Under the pieces are notes generated by a model, which was not told the DNA's origin, ran no database searches, and worked only from the letters and a program-made list of their open reading frames with translations. From NCBI GenBank assembly GCA_020441545.1, contig JAGRLZ010000149.1, positions 1 to 35,118 on the forward strand: a DNA stretch of 35,118 nucleotides, written 5' to 3'. The position numbers and the translations under genes were made by a program. The DNA is from Xanthobacteraceae bacterium (GTDB taxonomy: Bacteria; Pseudomonadota; Alphaproteobacteria; Rhizobiales; Xanthobacteraceae). Shown piece by piece: positions 1 to 8,595 of the stretch. Every line of letters starts with the position of its first letter. Position 1 is the first letter of the stretch.

Positions 1-801
1 ATCGACGAGCAGGTCCATTCGCTGCTGATGAAGCGCGGCGACATCATCGATCGCCTGATCGCGGTGAAGCAGACCCAGGAGGTCGGCTCGGCGTTCCGCC
101 CGGCGCGCGAGGCCGACATGATGCGGCGGCTGGTGCAGCGCCATCGCGGCATCCTGCCGCTCGATACGGTGGAAAGCATCTGGCGGGTCATCATCGCGAC
201 CTTCACCTATGTGCAGGCGCCGTTCTCGGTCCATGCCGACCTGTCGGCCGGCGAATCGGCGATGCGCGATTCCGCCCGCTTCCATTTCGGCTTCACCGTG
301 CCGTTCGTGTCGCACTTCGATCCGTCCGCGGCGGTCGAGGCGGTGGCCCGCTCGAAGGGCGATCTCGCCCTGCTGTCGGCGACCGCCAACCGCACGCCGT
401 GGTGGCTCGAGCTCGAAGCCGAGGGGGCGCCCAAGATCATCGCGCGGCTGCCGTTCATCGAGCGCGCCGACCATCCGGCCGCGCTGCCGGTGTTCGTGGT
501 CTCGCGCGTCGCCGACAGCGCCATGGTGACCGAGGTGGAAATGTGGAGCGTGCGCGTGGCCGGCTGGAACGCCGAGATCGCCCGCGCGCTGTCGCCGCTG
601 GCCGAGACCATCGCCGTTTCGGACAGCGCCTTCGACGGCGCCGCGCTGCTGGTATCGGTCAGCACCGCCGCGACCAGCCTCGACAAGGTCACGTCCGCCC
701 TGGTCGCGGCCGGCGCCTCGGTGCGCTCGACGGCCCTCGTCGGCAGCCATGCGACGCGCTATACGGTGCCCGACGCGCGACCAAAGTCCGGCGCGTCGTA
801 A
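1..801 (+). CDS. Chorismate mutase, 5' end outside the window
   Basis: Converts chorismate to prephenate, the branch point to phenylalanine and tyrosine, in the cytoplasm. The reading frame is open to the first base and already reads [19 protein letters not shown] before the first internal ATG at 28. That is the first helix of an AroQ-type chorismate mutase, so the true start lies left of the window and only some 20 residues are probably missing. The AroQ part covers roughly the first 90 visible residues; the other 170 or so form the longer C-terminal part seen in alphaproteobacterial homologues. The gene ends 26 nt before hisC and is followed by prephenate dehydrogenase, so three consecutive genes serve one pathway. 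The family call is firm; a separate role for the C-terminal half is not known to me. Confidence 0.88.
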   Translation: MDEQVHSLLMKRGDIIDRLIAVKQTQEVGSAFRPAREADMMRRLVQRHRGILPLDTVESIWRVIIATFTYVQAPFSVHADLSAGESAMRDSARFHFGFTVPFVSHFDPSAAVEAVARSKGDLALLSATANRTPWWLELEAEGAPKIIARLPFIERADHPAALPVFVVSRVADSAMVTEVEMWSVRVAGWNAEIARALSPLAETIAVSDSAFDGAALLVSVSTAATSLDKVTSALVAAGASVRSTALVGSHATRYTVPDARPKSGAS

Positions 802-827
802 CCGCGCCGACCATTCCGGAGCCAAAG

Positions 828-1925
828 ATGTCCCGTCCCGTGCCGAATCCCGGCATCCTCGATATTGCACCCTACACCCCCGGCAAGAGTCCGGTGCCGG
901 TGCCGGGCCAGAAGGTGTTCAAGCTGTCCGCCAACGAGACGCCGTTCGGCCCCTCGCCGCGCGCCAGGGAGGCTTTCGCGGCATCGGCCGCCCATCTCGA
1001 GGACTATCCGGAAGGCTCCGCGCGGGTGCTGCGCGACGCGATCGGCCGCGCCTACGGGCTCGATCCGGACCGCATCGTCTGCGGCGCCGGCTCCGACGAG
1101 ATCCTCAACCTGCTCGCGCACGCCTATCTGCAGCCCGGCGACGAGGCGATCTCGACCACGCACGGCTTCCTGGTTTATCCGATCGCGACGCTGGCGAACG
1201 GCGCCAAGAACGTGGTCGCGCCCGAAACCGACTTCACGGCGGATGTCGATGCGATCCTCGCCCGTGTCACGCCGCGCACCAGGCTGGTCTGGCTCGCCAA
1301 CCCGAACAATCCGACCGGCACCTACCTGCCGTTCGACGAGGTCAAGCGGCTGCGCGCCGGCCTGCCCGCGCATGTGGTGCTGGTGCTGGACGCCGCCTAT
1401 TCCGACTTCGTCTCGCGCAACGACTACGAGATCGGCATCGAGCTGGTGGCGACCACCGAGAACACGGTGATGACCCACACCTTCTCCAAGATTCACGGCC
1501 TTGCCGCGCTGCGCATCGGCTGGATGTTCGGACCGGCGAATATTGTCGATGCAATCAACCGCATCCGCGGGCCGTTCAACGTCTCGACGCCGGCAATGGT
1601 CGCTGCCGCGGCGGCGATCGCCGATGCCGATCACGTCCGGATGTCGCGCGAGCACAACGAGAAATGGCGCGACTGGATGACCGACGAGCTGACCCGGCTC
1701 GGCCTCACGGTGACGCCGAGCGTGGGGAACTTCATCCTGATCCACTTCCCGACCACCGGGGGCAAGACCTCGGCCGACGCCGATGCATTTCTCACCCAAC
1801 GCGGCCTGGTGCTGCGCGCGCTGAACAACTACGGCCTGCCCCACGCGCTGCGGATGACGATCGGCACCGAGGAGGCCAACGTGCTGGTGCGCGACGCCTT
1901 GCGCGATTTCATGGCGCGGCCATGA
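828..1925 (+). CDS. hisC: Histidinol-phosphate / aromatic aminotransferase HisC
   Basis: PLP-dependent class I/II aminotransferase of 365 residues, a normal family length. Visible motifs: [14 protein letters not shown] near residues 31-44, NPNNPTG at 158-164 with cofactor-binding Asn161, Asp188 in LDAAYSDF, and the Schiff-base Lys221 in [14 protein letters not shown] with Arg229. I chose ATG 828 because GGAG lies 6 nt upstream and homologues begin [10 protein letters not shown]; the frame is open further upstream only because of high GC. It overlaps the next gene by 4 nt (ATGA). The family transaminates imidazole-acetol phosphate in histidine synthesis. Lying between chorismate mutase and prephenate dehydrogenase, this copy probably also, or mainly, transaminates phenylpyruvate and 4-hydroxyphenylpyruvate; that role is inferred from position. 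Confidence 0.92.
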   Translation: MSRPVPNPGILDIAPYTPGKSPVPVPGQKVFKLSANETPFGPSPRAREAFAASAAHLEDYPEGSARVLRDAIGRAYGLDPDRIVCGAGSDEILNLLAHAYLQPGDEAISTTHGFLVYPIATLANGAKNVVAPETDFTADVDAILARVTPRTRLVWLANPNNPTGTYLPFDEVKRLRAGLPAHVVLVLDAAYSDFVSRNDYEIGIELVATTENTVMTHTFSKIHGLAALRIGWMFGPANIVDAINRIRGPFNVSTPAMVAAAAAIADADHVRMSREHNEKWRDWMTDELTRLGLTVTPSVGNFILIHFPTTGGKTSADADAFLTQRGLVLRALNNYGLPHALRMTIGTEEANVLVRDALRDFMARP

Positions 1926-2860
1926 ACGCTGCACCGCTGTTTTCCCGCATCGCGCTGATCGGCTTCGGACTGATCGGCGGCTCGATCGCACGCGGCGCGC
2001 GCGCGCAAGGGCTCGCCGGCGAGATCGTCGCCACCGCCCGCTCGGCCGCGACGCGGGCGCGGGTGCGCGAACTCGGCATCGTCGACCGCGTCGTCGACAC
2101 CAATGCCGAGGCCGTCAAGGATGCCGATCTGGTGATCCTCTGCATCCCGGTCGGCGCCTGCGGCCCGGCCGCGCAGGAGATCGCGCCGCACCTGAAGCCG
2201 GGAGCGATCGTCTCGGATGTCGGCTCGGTGAAAAGCGCGGTGGTGCGCGACATGGCGCCTTACCTGCCCGCCGGCGTGCATTTCGTGCCGGCGCATCCGG
2301 TCGCGGGCACCGAGAATTCGGGGCCGGATTCCGGTTTCGCCGAACTCTTCACCAACCGCTGGTGCATTCTGACGCCACCGGCCGGCGCCGATGCCGCCGC
2401 CGTCGAGCGGCTGGCCGAATTCTGGGGCGCGCTCGGCGCCAATGTCGAGATCATGACGCCGGAGCACCATGACCTGGTGCTCGCGGTGACCAGCCACCTG
2501 CCGCACCTGATCGCCTACACCATCGTCTCGACCGCCGACGAACTCGAAGACGTGACGCGCTCGGAGGTCCTGAAATTCTCCGCCGGCGGCTTCCGCGATT
2601 TCACCCGCATCGCCGCCTCCGATCCGACGATGTGGCGCGACGTCTTCCTCAACAACAAGGATGCCGTGCTCGAAATGCTCGGCGAATTCCAGGAAGACCT
2701 CTCGAAGCTGACCCGCGCGATCCGCCGCGGCGACGGCGAGGCGCTGTTCGATCACTTCACCCGCACCCGGGCGATCCGCCGCGGCATCGTCGATATCGGG
2801 CAGGACGAAGCCCAGGCCGACTTCGGCCGCAGCCATGCCGGGTTGAAGAAGACGCAATAG
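1922..2860 (+). CDS. tyrC: Prephenate/arogenate dehydrogenase (TyrA/TyrC family)
   Basis: NAD(P)-dependent oxidative decarboxylation of prephenate (or arogenate) toward tyrosine. The 312-residue protein opens with a Rossmann dinucleotide site, GFGLIGGS at 14-21, followed by the catalytic-region motif [10 protein letters not shown] with His125, and SHLPHLIAY in the helical dimerisation domain. There is no ACT domain and no fused chorismate mutase, which fits a separate mutase gene upstream. The ATG overlaps the hisC stop (ATGA), so the two are translationally coupled. A palindromic repeat begins 3 nt after the stop and may end the transcript. Whether prephenate or arogenate is preferred cannot be read from sequence. 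Confidence 0.92.
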   Translation: MNAAPLFSRIALIGFGLIGGSIARGARAQGLAGEIVATARSAATRARVRELGIVDRVVDTNAEAVKDADLVILCIPVGACGPAAQEIAPHLKPGAIVSDVGSVKSAVVRDMAPYLPAGVHFVPAHPVAGTENSGPDSGFAELFTNRWCILTPPAGADAAAVERLAEFWGALGANVEIMTPEHHDLVLAVTSHLPHLIAYTIVSTADELEDVTRSEVLKFSAGGFRDFTRIAASDPTMWRDVFLNNKDAVLEMLGEFQEDLSKLTRAIRRGDGEALFDHFTRTRAIRRGIVDIGQDEAQADFGRSHAGLKKTQ

Positions 2861-2863
2861 AAT

Positions 2864-2928
2864 TGTCATTGCCGGACTTGATCCGGCAATCCATTCAATG
2901 GATGCGCGGGTCAGGCCGGCGCATGACA
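2864..2928. repeat. REP-like palindromic element, copy 1
   Basis: A 65-bp element bounded by TGTCAT and ATGACA. Inside it are a hairpin (ATTGCCGG / CCGGCAAT), the short palindrome CCATTCAATGG and an imperfect GC-rich arm. A second copy lies at 4294-4370. It sits directly after the tyrC stop and ahead of the convergent DUF2125 gene, where folded RNA could work as a terminator on either strand. Such elements are common between genes in Bradyrhizobium relatives. Confidence 0.75.
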
Positions 2929-2952
2929 CGTCCTTGAAGCGTTGACGTCGTC

Positions 2953-4146
2953 TCAGAACAGCGGCGGCACCTCGCCGACCTTGACCGGGCCGAGCAGCAC
3001 CGCGCCGCGCGCGAAGCGCAGCGGGAAGCTCCGCGCCGGCTTGCCATCCAGCTCGGCCGGCGTGCCGAGCGCATTGATCGCCGCCGTCAAGCCGGCGCCG
3101 GCATTCCTGCGCACCACCTTGCCCAGTCCCGGAATGGCGCGGTCGAGCGCGCCGAGCAGGCCGTTGACGTCCCGCGCCTTCAGGCCGGGCGCGACGCGGT
3201 CGAGCGTCGCCTGCGGCACGCCCTCCTCCAGTATCTTCTCGATGCCGAGCGCCGGAATGACCTTCTCGAGCCCGGTGACCGTCATCCGCAACTCACCATC
3301 GAGCCGGCCGTCCGGCGTCAAGCCCAGCGAGCCCGCGCCGACCGCGATCAGGTCGCCCTGCCGGATGCGCGACTGCGTGATCTCGATGCGCCCGCCCGCC
3401 GCCTGGATCTCGCGAAACCGATCCGGCCAGGGCTTCGGCGCATAATCGTGCAGGCCGCGAACCTTGACGCGGATATCGGCATCGAACGGCTGCGCCAATA
3501 GCGGATGCAGTTCGAAAATGCTGCCGCCGTCGATCTGCAGCGCCGCCTCGATCACCGGCGCGGCGGGCGTCGATTCCGCGGCAAGCCGGCCATGCAGTTC
3601 GGCGTGATTGACGCGCGCCAGCGGCACCGGCGAGGCCCCGCCGATGCGGTCGAGCCCGGCCTGGTCGAACACCAGCGCCACCTGTTCCGGCGGCCCGGGC
3701 AGACCGTAAACGCTGCTGCGCGCGGTCTTCCAGGTCGCCTGCATCGATGGCGGCCGACCACGCTCGGCAAACCGCGCCGGCGCATGGAATTCGGCGATCA
3801 GGAGTTTCGGCGTGTAGATCTGCGATACCACCAGGATGCTGCCGAACTGCACCGTCATCGGCGGCATCCTGGCGCCTTGCGCGGTCTGCCCCACCAGCGT
3901 GACGCTGGCGCCTTCGCATGTGACCTCGAGCCGGAACGGATAGCCCGCCACCGAGCGCTTCGCGCAATCGTAGATCCGCCCGGCCTTGGCCTCCCGCACC
4001 CGCCAGACATCGACCGTGCGGTCGACCTGCGAGGCGGCATAGAACCAGAAGACGGTCCACGCGATCGCGGCGATCAGCAGAAGGCCGGGGGCCACGAAGA
4101 CGGGCCACAGCGGACGGCGGCGCGGAACGGAAACAGAATCTGTCAT
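2953..4146 (-). CDS. DUF2125 family protein, membrane anchored
   Basis: A 397-residue protein recognised as DUF2125. After a short basic tail (MTDSVSVPRRR) comes one hydrophobic segment at about residues 13-35, then a long soluble domain with the family's typical start (WRVREAKAGRIYDCAKRSVAGYPFRLEV), so the bulk is probably periplasmic. I used ATG 4146; the GTG directly before it at 4149 is an alternative. The role is unknown. The repeated beta-rich character and the N-terminal anchor suggest an envelope protein. It converges with the aromatic operon and is divergent from the ChaC-like gene. Bradyrhizobium relatives often keep it in this same neighbourhood. Confidence 0.82.
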   Translation of the reverse strand: MTDSVSVPRRRPLWPVFVAPGLLLIAAIAWTVFWFYAASQVDRTVDVWRVREAKAGRIYDCAKRSVAGYPFRLEVTCEGASVTLVGQTAQGARMPPMTVQFGSILVVSQIYTPKLLIAEFHAPARFAERGRPPSMQATWKTARSSVYGLPGPPEQVALVFDQAGLDRIGGASPVPLARVNHAELHGRLAAESTPAAPVIEAALQIDGGSIFELHPLLAQPFDADIRVKVRGLHDYAPKPWPDRFREIQAAGGRIEITQSRIRQGDLIAVGAGSLGLTPDGRLDGELRMTVTGLEKVIPALGIEKILEEGVPQATLDRVAPGLKARDVNGLLGALDRAIPGLGKVVRRNAGAGLTAAINALGTPAELDGKPARSFPLRFARGAVLLGPVKVGEVPPLF

Positions 4147-4293
4147 CACCAGCCTTATAGCAGGAAGAATTTGTCGAATCGGCGATGCCGCCGCGCATGG
4201 CGCGCCAGCTGTCTTACGGGCCGGTCCACTGACGTCGCATCAGACCCGTCGTTCATCTTTTTGTTTGAGCATTTGACGGAAACACTGTTGAGG

Positions 4294-4370
4294 TGTCATT
4301 GCCGGGCCCGACCCGGCAATCCATCTTCTTTTCAAGATGATGGATGCGCGGATCAAGTCCGCGCATGACA
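4294..4370. repeat. REP-like palindromic element, copy 2
   Basis: 77 bp, again with TGTCAT and ATGACA at the ends. Internal hairpins are GCCGGG..CCCGGC, ATCTTC..AAGATGAT and GCGCGGA..TCCGCGC. Compared with copy 1 the middle is 12 bp longer, but the order of arms is the same. It occupies much of the 300-bp gap between the divergent DUF2125 and ChaC-like genes; I see no other feature there beyond expected promoters. Confidence 0.75.
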
Positions 4371-4450
4371 ATCGCCGCTTTCCATCCCAACCAAACCTGC
4401 CCCCGGCGTTCACCCGATGCCGATGACGGGTTTCACACGACGCAACCCAC

Positions 4451-5038
4451 ATGACGCAATCCATCGGAAAATCGTCGCAAGATCAAGGCGCCCAGGACCT
4501 CTGGGTGTTCGGCTATGGCTCGCTGATGTGGCGGCCGGGATTCGACTTCGTCGAGCAGGTACCGGCCCGTCTGATCGGCGCCCACCGCGCGCTGTGCGTC
4601 TATTCCTTCGACCATCGCGGCACGCCGGAGAAGCCGGGCCTGGTCCTCGGGCTCGATCGCGGCGGCGCCTGTCGCGGCATCGCCTTCCGTGTCGCCGGGG
4701 ACCGGCGCGATGCCACCATCGCCTATCTGCGCGCCCGCGAGCAGACCACCAACGTCTATCACGAGGTGATGCGATCGGTGTGGCTGAAAGACGATCCCCG
4801 CAACAGCATCATGGCATTGACCTATGTCGTCAATCGCGGCCACGTCCAGTATGCCGGCCGGCTCGGCCTGCACGATCAGTTGCGTTACGTGCGGCAGGGC
4901 CACGGCCGCTCCGGCGACAACCGCAGCTATGTGCTGTCCACCGTCGCCTCGATCGAGGCGCAGGGCTTTCGCGACGCGCCGCTGCACCGCCTCGCGACAC
5001 TGCTGCACGACCATGACAGCCCGGCCGGCACGCGCTGA
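4451..5038 (+). CDS. ChaC-like gamma-glutamylcyclotransferase
   Basis: The ChaC family cleaves glutathione to 5-oxoproline and Cys-Gly in the cytoplasm. The 195-residue protein carries the defining VFGYGSLMWRPGF motif at about residues 19-31, then GxAFR and the YLRAREQTTNVY segment, where the catalytic Glu of the family is expected. The tail (SYVLSTVASIEAQGFRDAPLHRL) matches the conserved C-terminal helix. ATG 4451 is the first Met in a run that fits family length; an earlier ATG in this region is in another frame. Its stop is 19 nt before the end of the convergent plsC-like gene. Substrate is inferred from family only. Confidence 0.87.
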   Translation: MTQSIGKSSQDQGAQDLWVFGYGSLMWRPGFDFVEQVPARLIGAHRALCVYSFDHRGTPEKPGLVLGLDRGGACRGIAFRVAGDRRDATIAYLRAREQTTNVYHEVMRSVWLKDDPRNSIMALTYVVNRGHVQYAGRLGLHDQLRYVRQGHGRSGDNRSYVLSTVASIEAQGFRDAPLHRLATLLHDHDSPAGTR

Positions 5039-5057
5039 ACGGCACCCTTTCCGACGA

Positions 5058-5840
5058 TCACGCGCGCCGCCGCGGCGCATCCGGCACGCGGCCGAACAGC
5101 CTTGCCTGCTCGGCACGCGCCTCGGCGACCAGCCGGCCGGTCGCCTGCTCCACCGCGGCGCTGACCTGCGCGGTGAATTCGTCGCGCGACAGGCCGGGCG
5201 GCAGCGGATCGAGGAACTCGACGACCAGCGTGCCGGGATAGCGCATGAAGGTGCGGCGCGGCCAGAACAGGCCGGAGTTCAGCGCCACCGGCAGGCAGGT
5301 GACGCCGCAATTCACGTAGATCTGGCCGACGCCCGGCTTGTAGTTCGGCGTCGCATCGACCGGCATACGGGTGCCTTCCGGAAAGATGATGAGCTGGCGG
5401 CCGTGCCGCACCTCCTCGCGCGCCTGCCGCGCCATCTTCAGCAGCGAGCGGCCGCCGGCGGCGCGATCGATGCCGATCATCTTGGCCTTGCGCAGGTACC
5501 AGCCGAAGAACGGGATCAATTCCAGTTCGCGCTTGAGGATGTAGACCGGGTCGGCGAAATGATTCAGCAGCCCGAAGGTCTCCCACATCGACTGATGCTT
5601 CGAGGCGACAATGAGCGGACCGGCCGGAATCTTCTCCACGCCGCGATATTCGACCCGCGTGCCGCAGATGACGCGCAACAGCCAGGTGCTGCTGCGCGCC
5701 CAGAATTTCGCAATGCCCATGATCGCGTGCCGCGACATCAGGAAGGTCGGCAGCGCCAGGATGATGAGGCAGACGAGCAGCGCATAGAACAGCACGTTGT
5801 AGAGCAGCGAGCGCAGGAAGATCGCAACCATTGTCAGCAT
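5058..5840 (-). CDS. Lysophospholipid acyltransferase (PlsC family)
   Basis: 1-acyl-glycerol-3-phosphate acyltransferase family, acting at the inner membrane in phospholipid synthesis. From ATG 5840 the protein has 260 residues: an N-terminal membrane helix (FYALLVCLIILALPTFL), the acyltransferase motif I region SKHQSMWET (an HX4E form where the textbook motif is HX4D), and FPEGTR further on. An upstream ATG in frame would overlap the ydcF-like gene and add basic residues with no hydrophobic start, so I prefer 5840; Met4 at 5831 is also possible. It follows the ydcF-like gene by 19 nt on the same strand, so the two are probably cotranscribed. Confidence 0.85.
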   Translation of the reverse strand: MLTMVAIFLRSLLYNVLFYALLVCLIILALPTFLMSRHAIMGIAKFWARSSTWLLRVICGTRVEYRGVEKIPAGPLIVASKHQSMWETFGLLNHFADPVYILKRELELIPFFGWYLRKAKMIGIDRAAGGRSLLKMARQAREEVRHGRQLIIFPEGTRMPVDATPNYKPGVGQIYVNCGVTCLPVALNSGLFWPRRTFMRYPGTLVVEFLDPLPPGLSRDEFTAQVSAAVEQATGRLVAEARAEQARLFGRVPDAPRRRA

Positions 5841-5859
5841 TCCGGATCCGAGATTCGCC

Positions 5860-6588
5860 TCATTGCGCGGCGGTTTTCGCCGGCCTGCGCGACGGCGTTG
5901 CGGCATCCGGATTGTTGCCGCTCTCCGGTGCAAGCTCGAGACCGAGATCGGCAAGATGGACGCGAAGCTCCGCCACGACATATTTGGCATATTCCGACAG
6001 CAACAGGCGCACCGCCGGGCCGCTCGTCCACCACGGCGCGTCGCGCCACTTCCCGCTGACCACCGCGAACGGGATCAGCTCGATGTCCGGCATCGCATGC
6101 GACATCTCCACGATGGCGCGCGGCATATGATAGTTCGAGGTCACGACGATCAGCGAGCGGAAGCCCTGCTCGTGGACCCAGCGCCGGGTCTGGCTGGCAT
6201 TGCTGCGGGTGTTCACCGCCGAGCGGTCGAGATCGGCGCAGCAGTCGAGCAGCTTCTGGCTGTCCGGCACCGAGCGCGAGATATCGCTGACGCCGTTGGT
6301 CGGATGCACGCCGGAAATCAGCAGCCGCTTGCCGTAGCCGGCGGCCAGGAGTTCGACCGCATCGGCGACCCGCGACGATCCGCCGGTCAGCACCACGATG
6401 CCGTCCGCCTTGCTGGCCGGCTTCAGTTCATCCATCCGCAGTTGCGACAGGAAGCCGACAAAGCCGAGGGCCGCCGCGACGAAGACCAGCGCCAGGGCCG
6501 CGACGATGCCGGCGCGAATCCGGCCGCGCCGCCGCGGGCGCGTCCGCACCGCCTGTTCCGGCTCGTGTTGTGTGACCTGCGACTCCAT
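5860..6588 (-). CDS. YdcF/ElyC-like DUF218 membrane protein
   Basis: A 242-residue protein with a basic N-terminus (about 25 residues), one membrane helix (AGIVAALALVFVAAALGFVGFL) and a DUF218 domain. Recognisable features are ADGIVVLTGGSSRVADAVELLAAGYGKRLLISG, the ANTRSNA-type segment, and SLIVVTSNYHMPRAI. The fold is Rossmann-like. Family members such as SanA and ElyC affect envelope integrity, but the reaction is unproven. It lies upstream of plsC and downstream of ftsEX on the same strand. Its tail is rich in Pro, Ser and Thr and looks unstructured. Confidence 0.82.
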   Translation of the reverse strand: MESQVTQHEPEQAVRTRPRRRGRIRAGIVAALALVFVAAALGFVGFLSQLRMDELKPASKADGIVVLTGGSSRVADAVELLAAGYGKRLLISGVHPTNGVSDISRSVPDSQKLLDCCADLDRSAVNTRSNASQTRRWVHEQGFRSLIVVTSNYHMPRAIVEMSHAMPDIELIPFAVVSGKWRDAPWWTSGPAVRLLLSEYAKYVVAELRVHLADLGLELAPESGNNPDAATPSRRPAKTAAQ

Positions 6589-6618
6589 GACGATGCTGGT
6601 TAATCCGCCCCCGCGGCA

Positions 6619-6740
6619 AGTCTAGAGTCTTTCGCCGCTCCATGGAAACGGTCAAAGACTCCGAATTGCCGGATCGAGGCATTTTCTTCACACGAACCGG
6701 AATCCATCCTCGAGGCCGGCCCGAGGACATGCTTCGCCGG
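6619..6740. repeat. Degenerate relative of the ~105-bp dispersed repeat
   Basis: Contains TCTAGAG near its left edge and a core close to the dispersed repeat (TTTTCTTCACACGAACCGGA against TTTTCTTGACGCGAACCGGA in the copy at 15933). The flanking hairpin arm is lost or much altered. It lies in the 259-bp gap between ftsX and the ydcF-like gene. Nothing else stands out there. Confidence 0.35.
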
Positions 6741-6847
6741 AAAATGCCGCATTGGCCCGGCGCCGACATCCGCATCCCTTTTCCGACCCGGTTTAGTCAA
6801 ATGCCGGACTCAGGCGGACCGGGCCATATCGGGCGTATCACCCGCGC

Positions 6848-7819
6848 TCAGTCGATGTCGTCGAGGGTCGCGAACAGGGTGCGGCGCGACGCCCAGGCGG
6901 TGATCGCCGCGATCAAAATCGCTTGAGCGGCCAGCGCGAGATAGCCGGACGGCTGCAGCGAGAACGTCCCGAGCAGCGCCGCGAACTGATCGCCGGCCGG
7001 CGTGCCGGAGAACCAGCCCGCGATCGATTCGGAGAATCCGAACACCAGCATCGCCGCAATGCCGCCGATCACGCCGCCCTCCAGCCCGAGCCGCAGAAAA
7101 TGCTGCAGGAAGCGGTTGGCGATGTAGCGGTCGGAGGCACCGACGAAATGCAGCACCTCGACGATCGGGCGGTTGGCGGCCATCGCGCCGCGGGTGGCGA
7201 ACGACACCGAGATGATGGTCGCGATCACCACCAGCGCCAGCACGCCGAGCCCGGCGAACACGGTCGCCCCGCTCATGGCGCGCATCCGGTCGATCCAGGC
7301 GCGATGGTCGTCGATGCTGACGGCAGGAACCACCTGCTTGATCCGGCGGTCGAGTTCGGCGAGGTCGGGCCGGCTGCCGGGCGCGACGCGGGCGACGATG
7401 ACGCGCGGCACCGGCAGGTCGTCGAGGGACAGGCCGCTGCCGAGCCACGGTTCGAGCAGTTTGCCGGATTCGGCCCGGGTGAAGGGCCGCACGTCCACGA
7501 TGCCGGGATGGCTGCGCACCACCTCGGCCACGCTGGCGACGTCGCGATCGATGTCGCGGTCGGCCACCGGCCGCAACTGGATGGTGATCTCGCTGGCGAC
7601 ATCGGACTGCCACGCCGCGGCGGAGGCACGCACCAGCAACACCACGCCGGTGGTCATGCAGGCCAGGAACGTCATGATCGCCACCACCACCACCAGCGCG
7701 CGGCCGGCGATGGAGCCGCGCGGGATGATCGGCGACACGTTGCGCGCTTTCGCCGGCACCTGCGGACGCTCCTGTCCGAGGTCCATCAGCGCGCCGCGTT
7801 CGTTGCCGCCCCTACTCAT
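6848..7819 (-). CDS. ftsX: Cell division protein FtsX
   Basis: Membrane half of the FtsEX complex, which links the divisome to peptidoglycan hydrolase activation. From ATG 7819 it has 323 residues: a cytoplasmic tail of about 35 residues, helix 1 (IAGRALVVVVAIMTFLACMTTGVVLLV), a large periplasmic loop (about residues 65-200), and three further helices, including FAGLGVLALVVIATIISV and the C-terminal LALAAQAILIAAITAWA. The start overlaps the ftsE stop by 8 nt. A longer in-frame reading from 7861 would overlap ftsE by 50 nt and is unlikely. Confidence 0.9.
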   Translation of the reverse strand: MSRGGNERGALMDLGQERPQVPAKARNVSPIIPRGSIAGRALVVVVAIMTFLACMTTGVVLLVRASAAAWQSDVASEITIQLRPVADRDIDRDVASVAEVVRSHPGIVDVRPFTRAESGKLLEPWLGSGLSLDDLPVPRVIVARVAPGSRPDLAELDRRIKQVVPAVSIDDHRAWIDRMRAMSGATVFAGLGVLALVVIATIISVSFATRGAMAANRPIVEVLHFVGASDRYIANRFLQHFLRLGLEGGVIGGIAAMLVFGFSESIAGWFSGTPAGDQFAALLGTFSLQPSGYLALAAQAILIAAITAWASRRTLFATLDDID

Positions 7820-8471
7820 AGATGTGCAGCCGTCCCTGATGCAGCACCATGCGCCGCGCATCGTACTGGTCCATCAGGGTGATGTCGTGGGTTGCGATTA
7901 TCACCGCGGTGCCGGACTTGTTGAGCTCGATGAACAGCCGCAGCAGGCGCCGGCCGAGCGTGGGATCGACATTGCCGGTCGGCTCGTCCGCGAGCAGCAG
8001 GCTCGGCCGCGCGATCACCGCGCGCGCGATGGCGGCGCGCTGCTTCTCGCCGCCGGACAGGATCGGCGGCAGCGCATCCATGCGCTCGCCGAGTCCGACC
8101 CATTTGAGCAGGTCGATCACCTCGCGGCGATAGGTCGATTCGGCACGGCCCATGACGCGGAATGGCAGCGACACGTTCTCGTAGGTGGTCATGTGGTCGA
8201 GCAGGCGGAAATCCTGCAACACGATGCCGATCCGCTTGCGCAGTTCCGCCACCTCGGATTTGCCGAGCAGCGAGACGTCCCGGCCGAAGATATTGACCAG
8301 CCCGCGGGTCGGCCGCAGCGACAGGAACAGCAGGCGCAGCAGCGAGGTCTTGCCCGCGCCCGAGGGGCCGGTCAGGAACTGGAAGGAATGTGCCGGGATC
8401 TGGAAGCTGAGGTCGCGCAGAATCTCGGGCCCGAGCCCGTAGCGCAAACCGACATTTTCGAACCGGACCAC
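7812..8471 (-). CDS. ftsE: Cell division ATP-binding protein FtsE
   Basis: ABC ATPase of 219 residues that drives FtsX. Walker A is GPSGAGKT at 35-42, the Q-loop is VLQDFRLL near 84-91, the signature LSGGEKQ is at 138-144, Walker B is LLLADE at 158-163, and the H-loop His lies in IIATHD. It begins MVRFENVGLRY, the expected family start. The gene overlaps ftsX and is divergent from the zinc-ribbon gene. Confidence 0.94.
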   Translation of the reverse strand: MVRFENVGLRYGLGPEILRDLSFQIPAHSFQFLTGPSGAGKTSLLRLLFLSLRPTRGLVNIFGRDVSLLGKSEVAELRKRIGIVLQDFRLLDHMTTYENVSLPFRVMGRAESTYRREVIDLLKWVGLGERMDALPPILSGGEKQRAAIARAVIARPSLLLADEPTGNVDPTLGRRLLRLFIELNKSGTAVIIATHDITLMDQYDARRMVLHQGRLHIYE

Positions 8472-8595
8472 ATGCAGCTCCGTTCGACGTGACGCCCGAC
8501 ACTGGTACGCCCCGGTTGTGCGTCGATTATGGTTTCCGATTCGTTAACGGACGCCGGCTAAGGTGCCGGCAACATCACCCCGCGGCGATTCGCAC
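8472..8595. promoter_or_regulatory. Divergent promoter region, ftsE / zinc-ribbon gene
   Basis: 124 bp between two divergent starts must hold both promoters. The stretch near 8518-8550 is the most A/T-rich part (GATTATGGTTTCCGATTCGTTAAC), but I cannot assign -35 and -10 boxes with confidence. Confidence 0.4.

Noticed and set aside
749..2860. A single 703-residue frame spanning hisC and tyrC
   Set aside because: The first half is an out-of-frame shadow of hisC in GC-rich DNA; the real gene starts at 1922 with the dinucleotide-binding motif.
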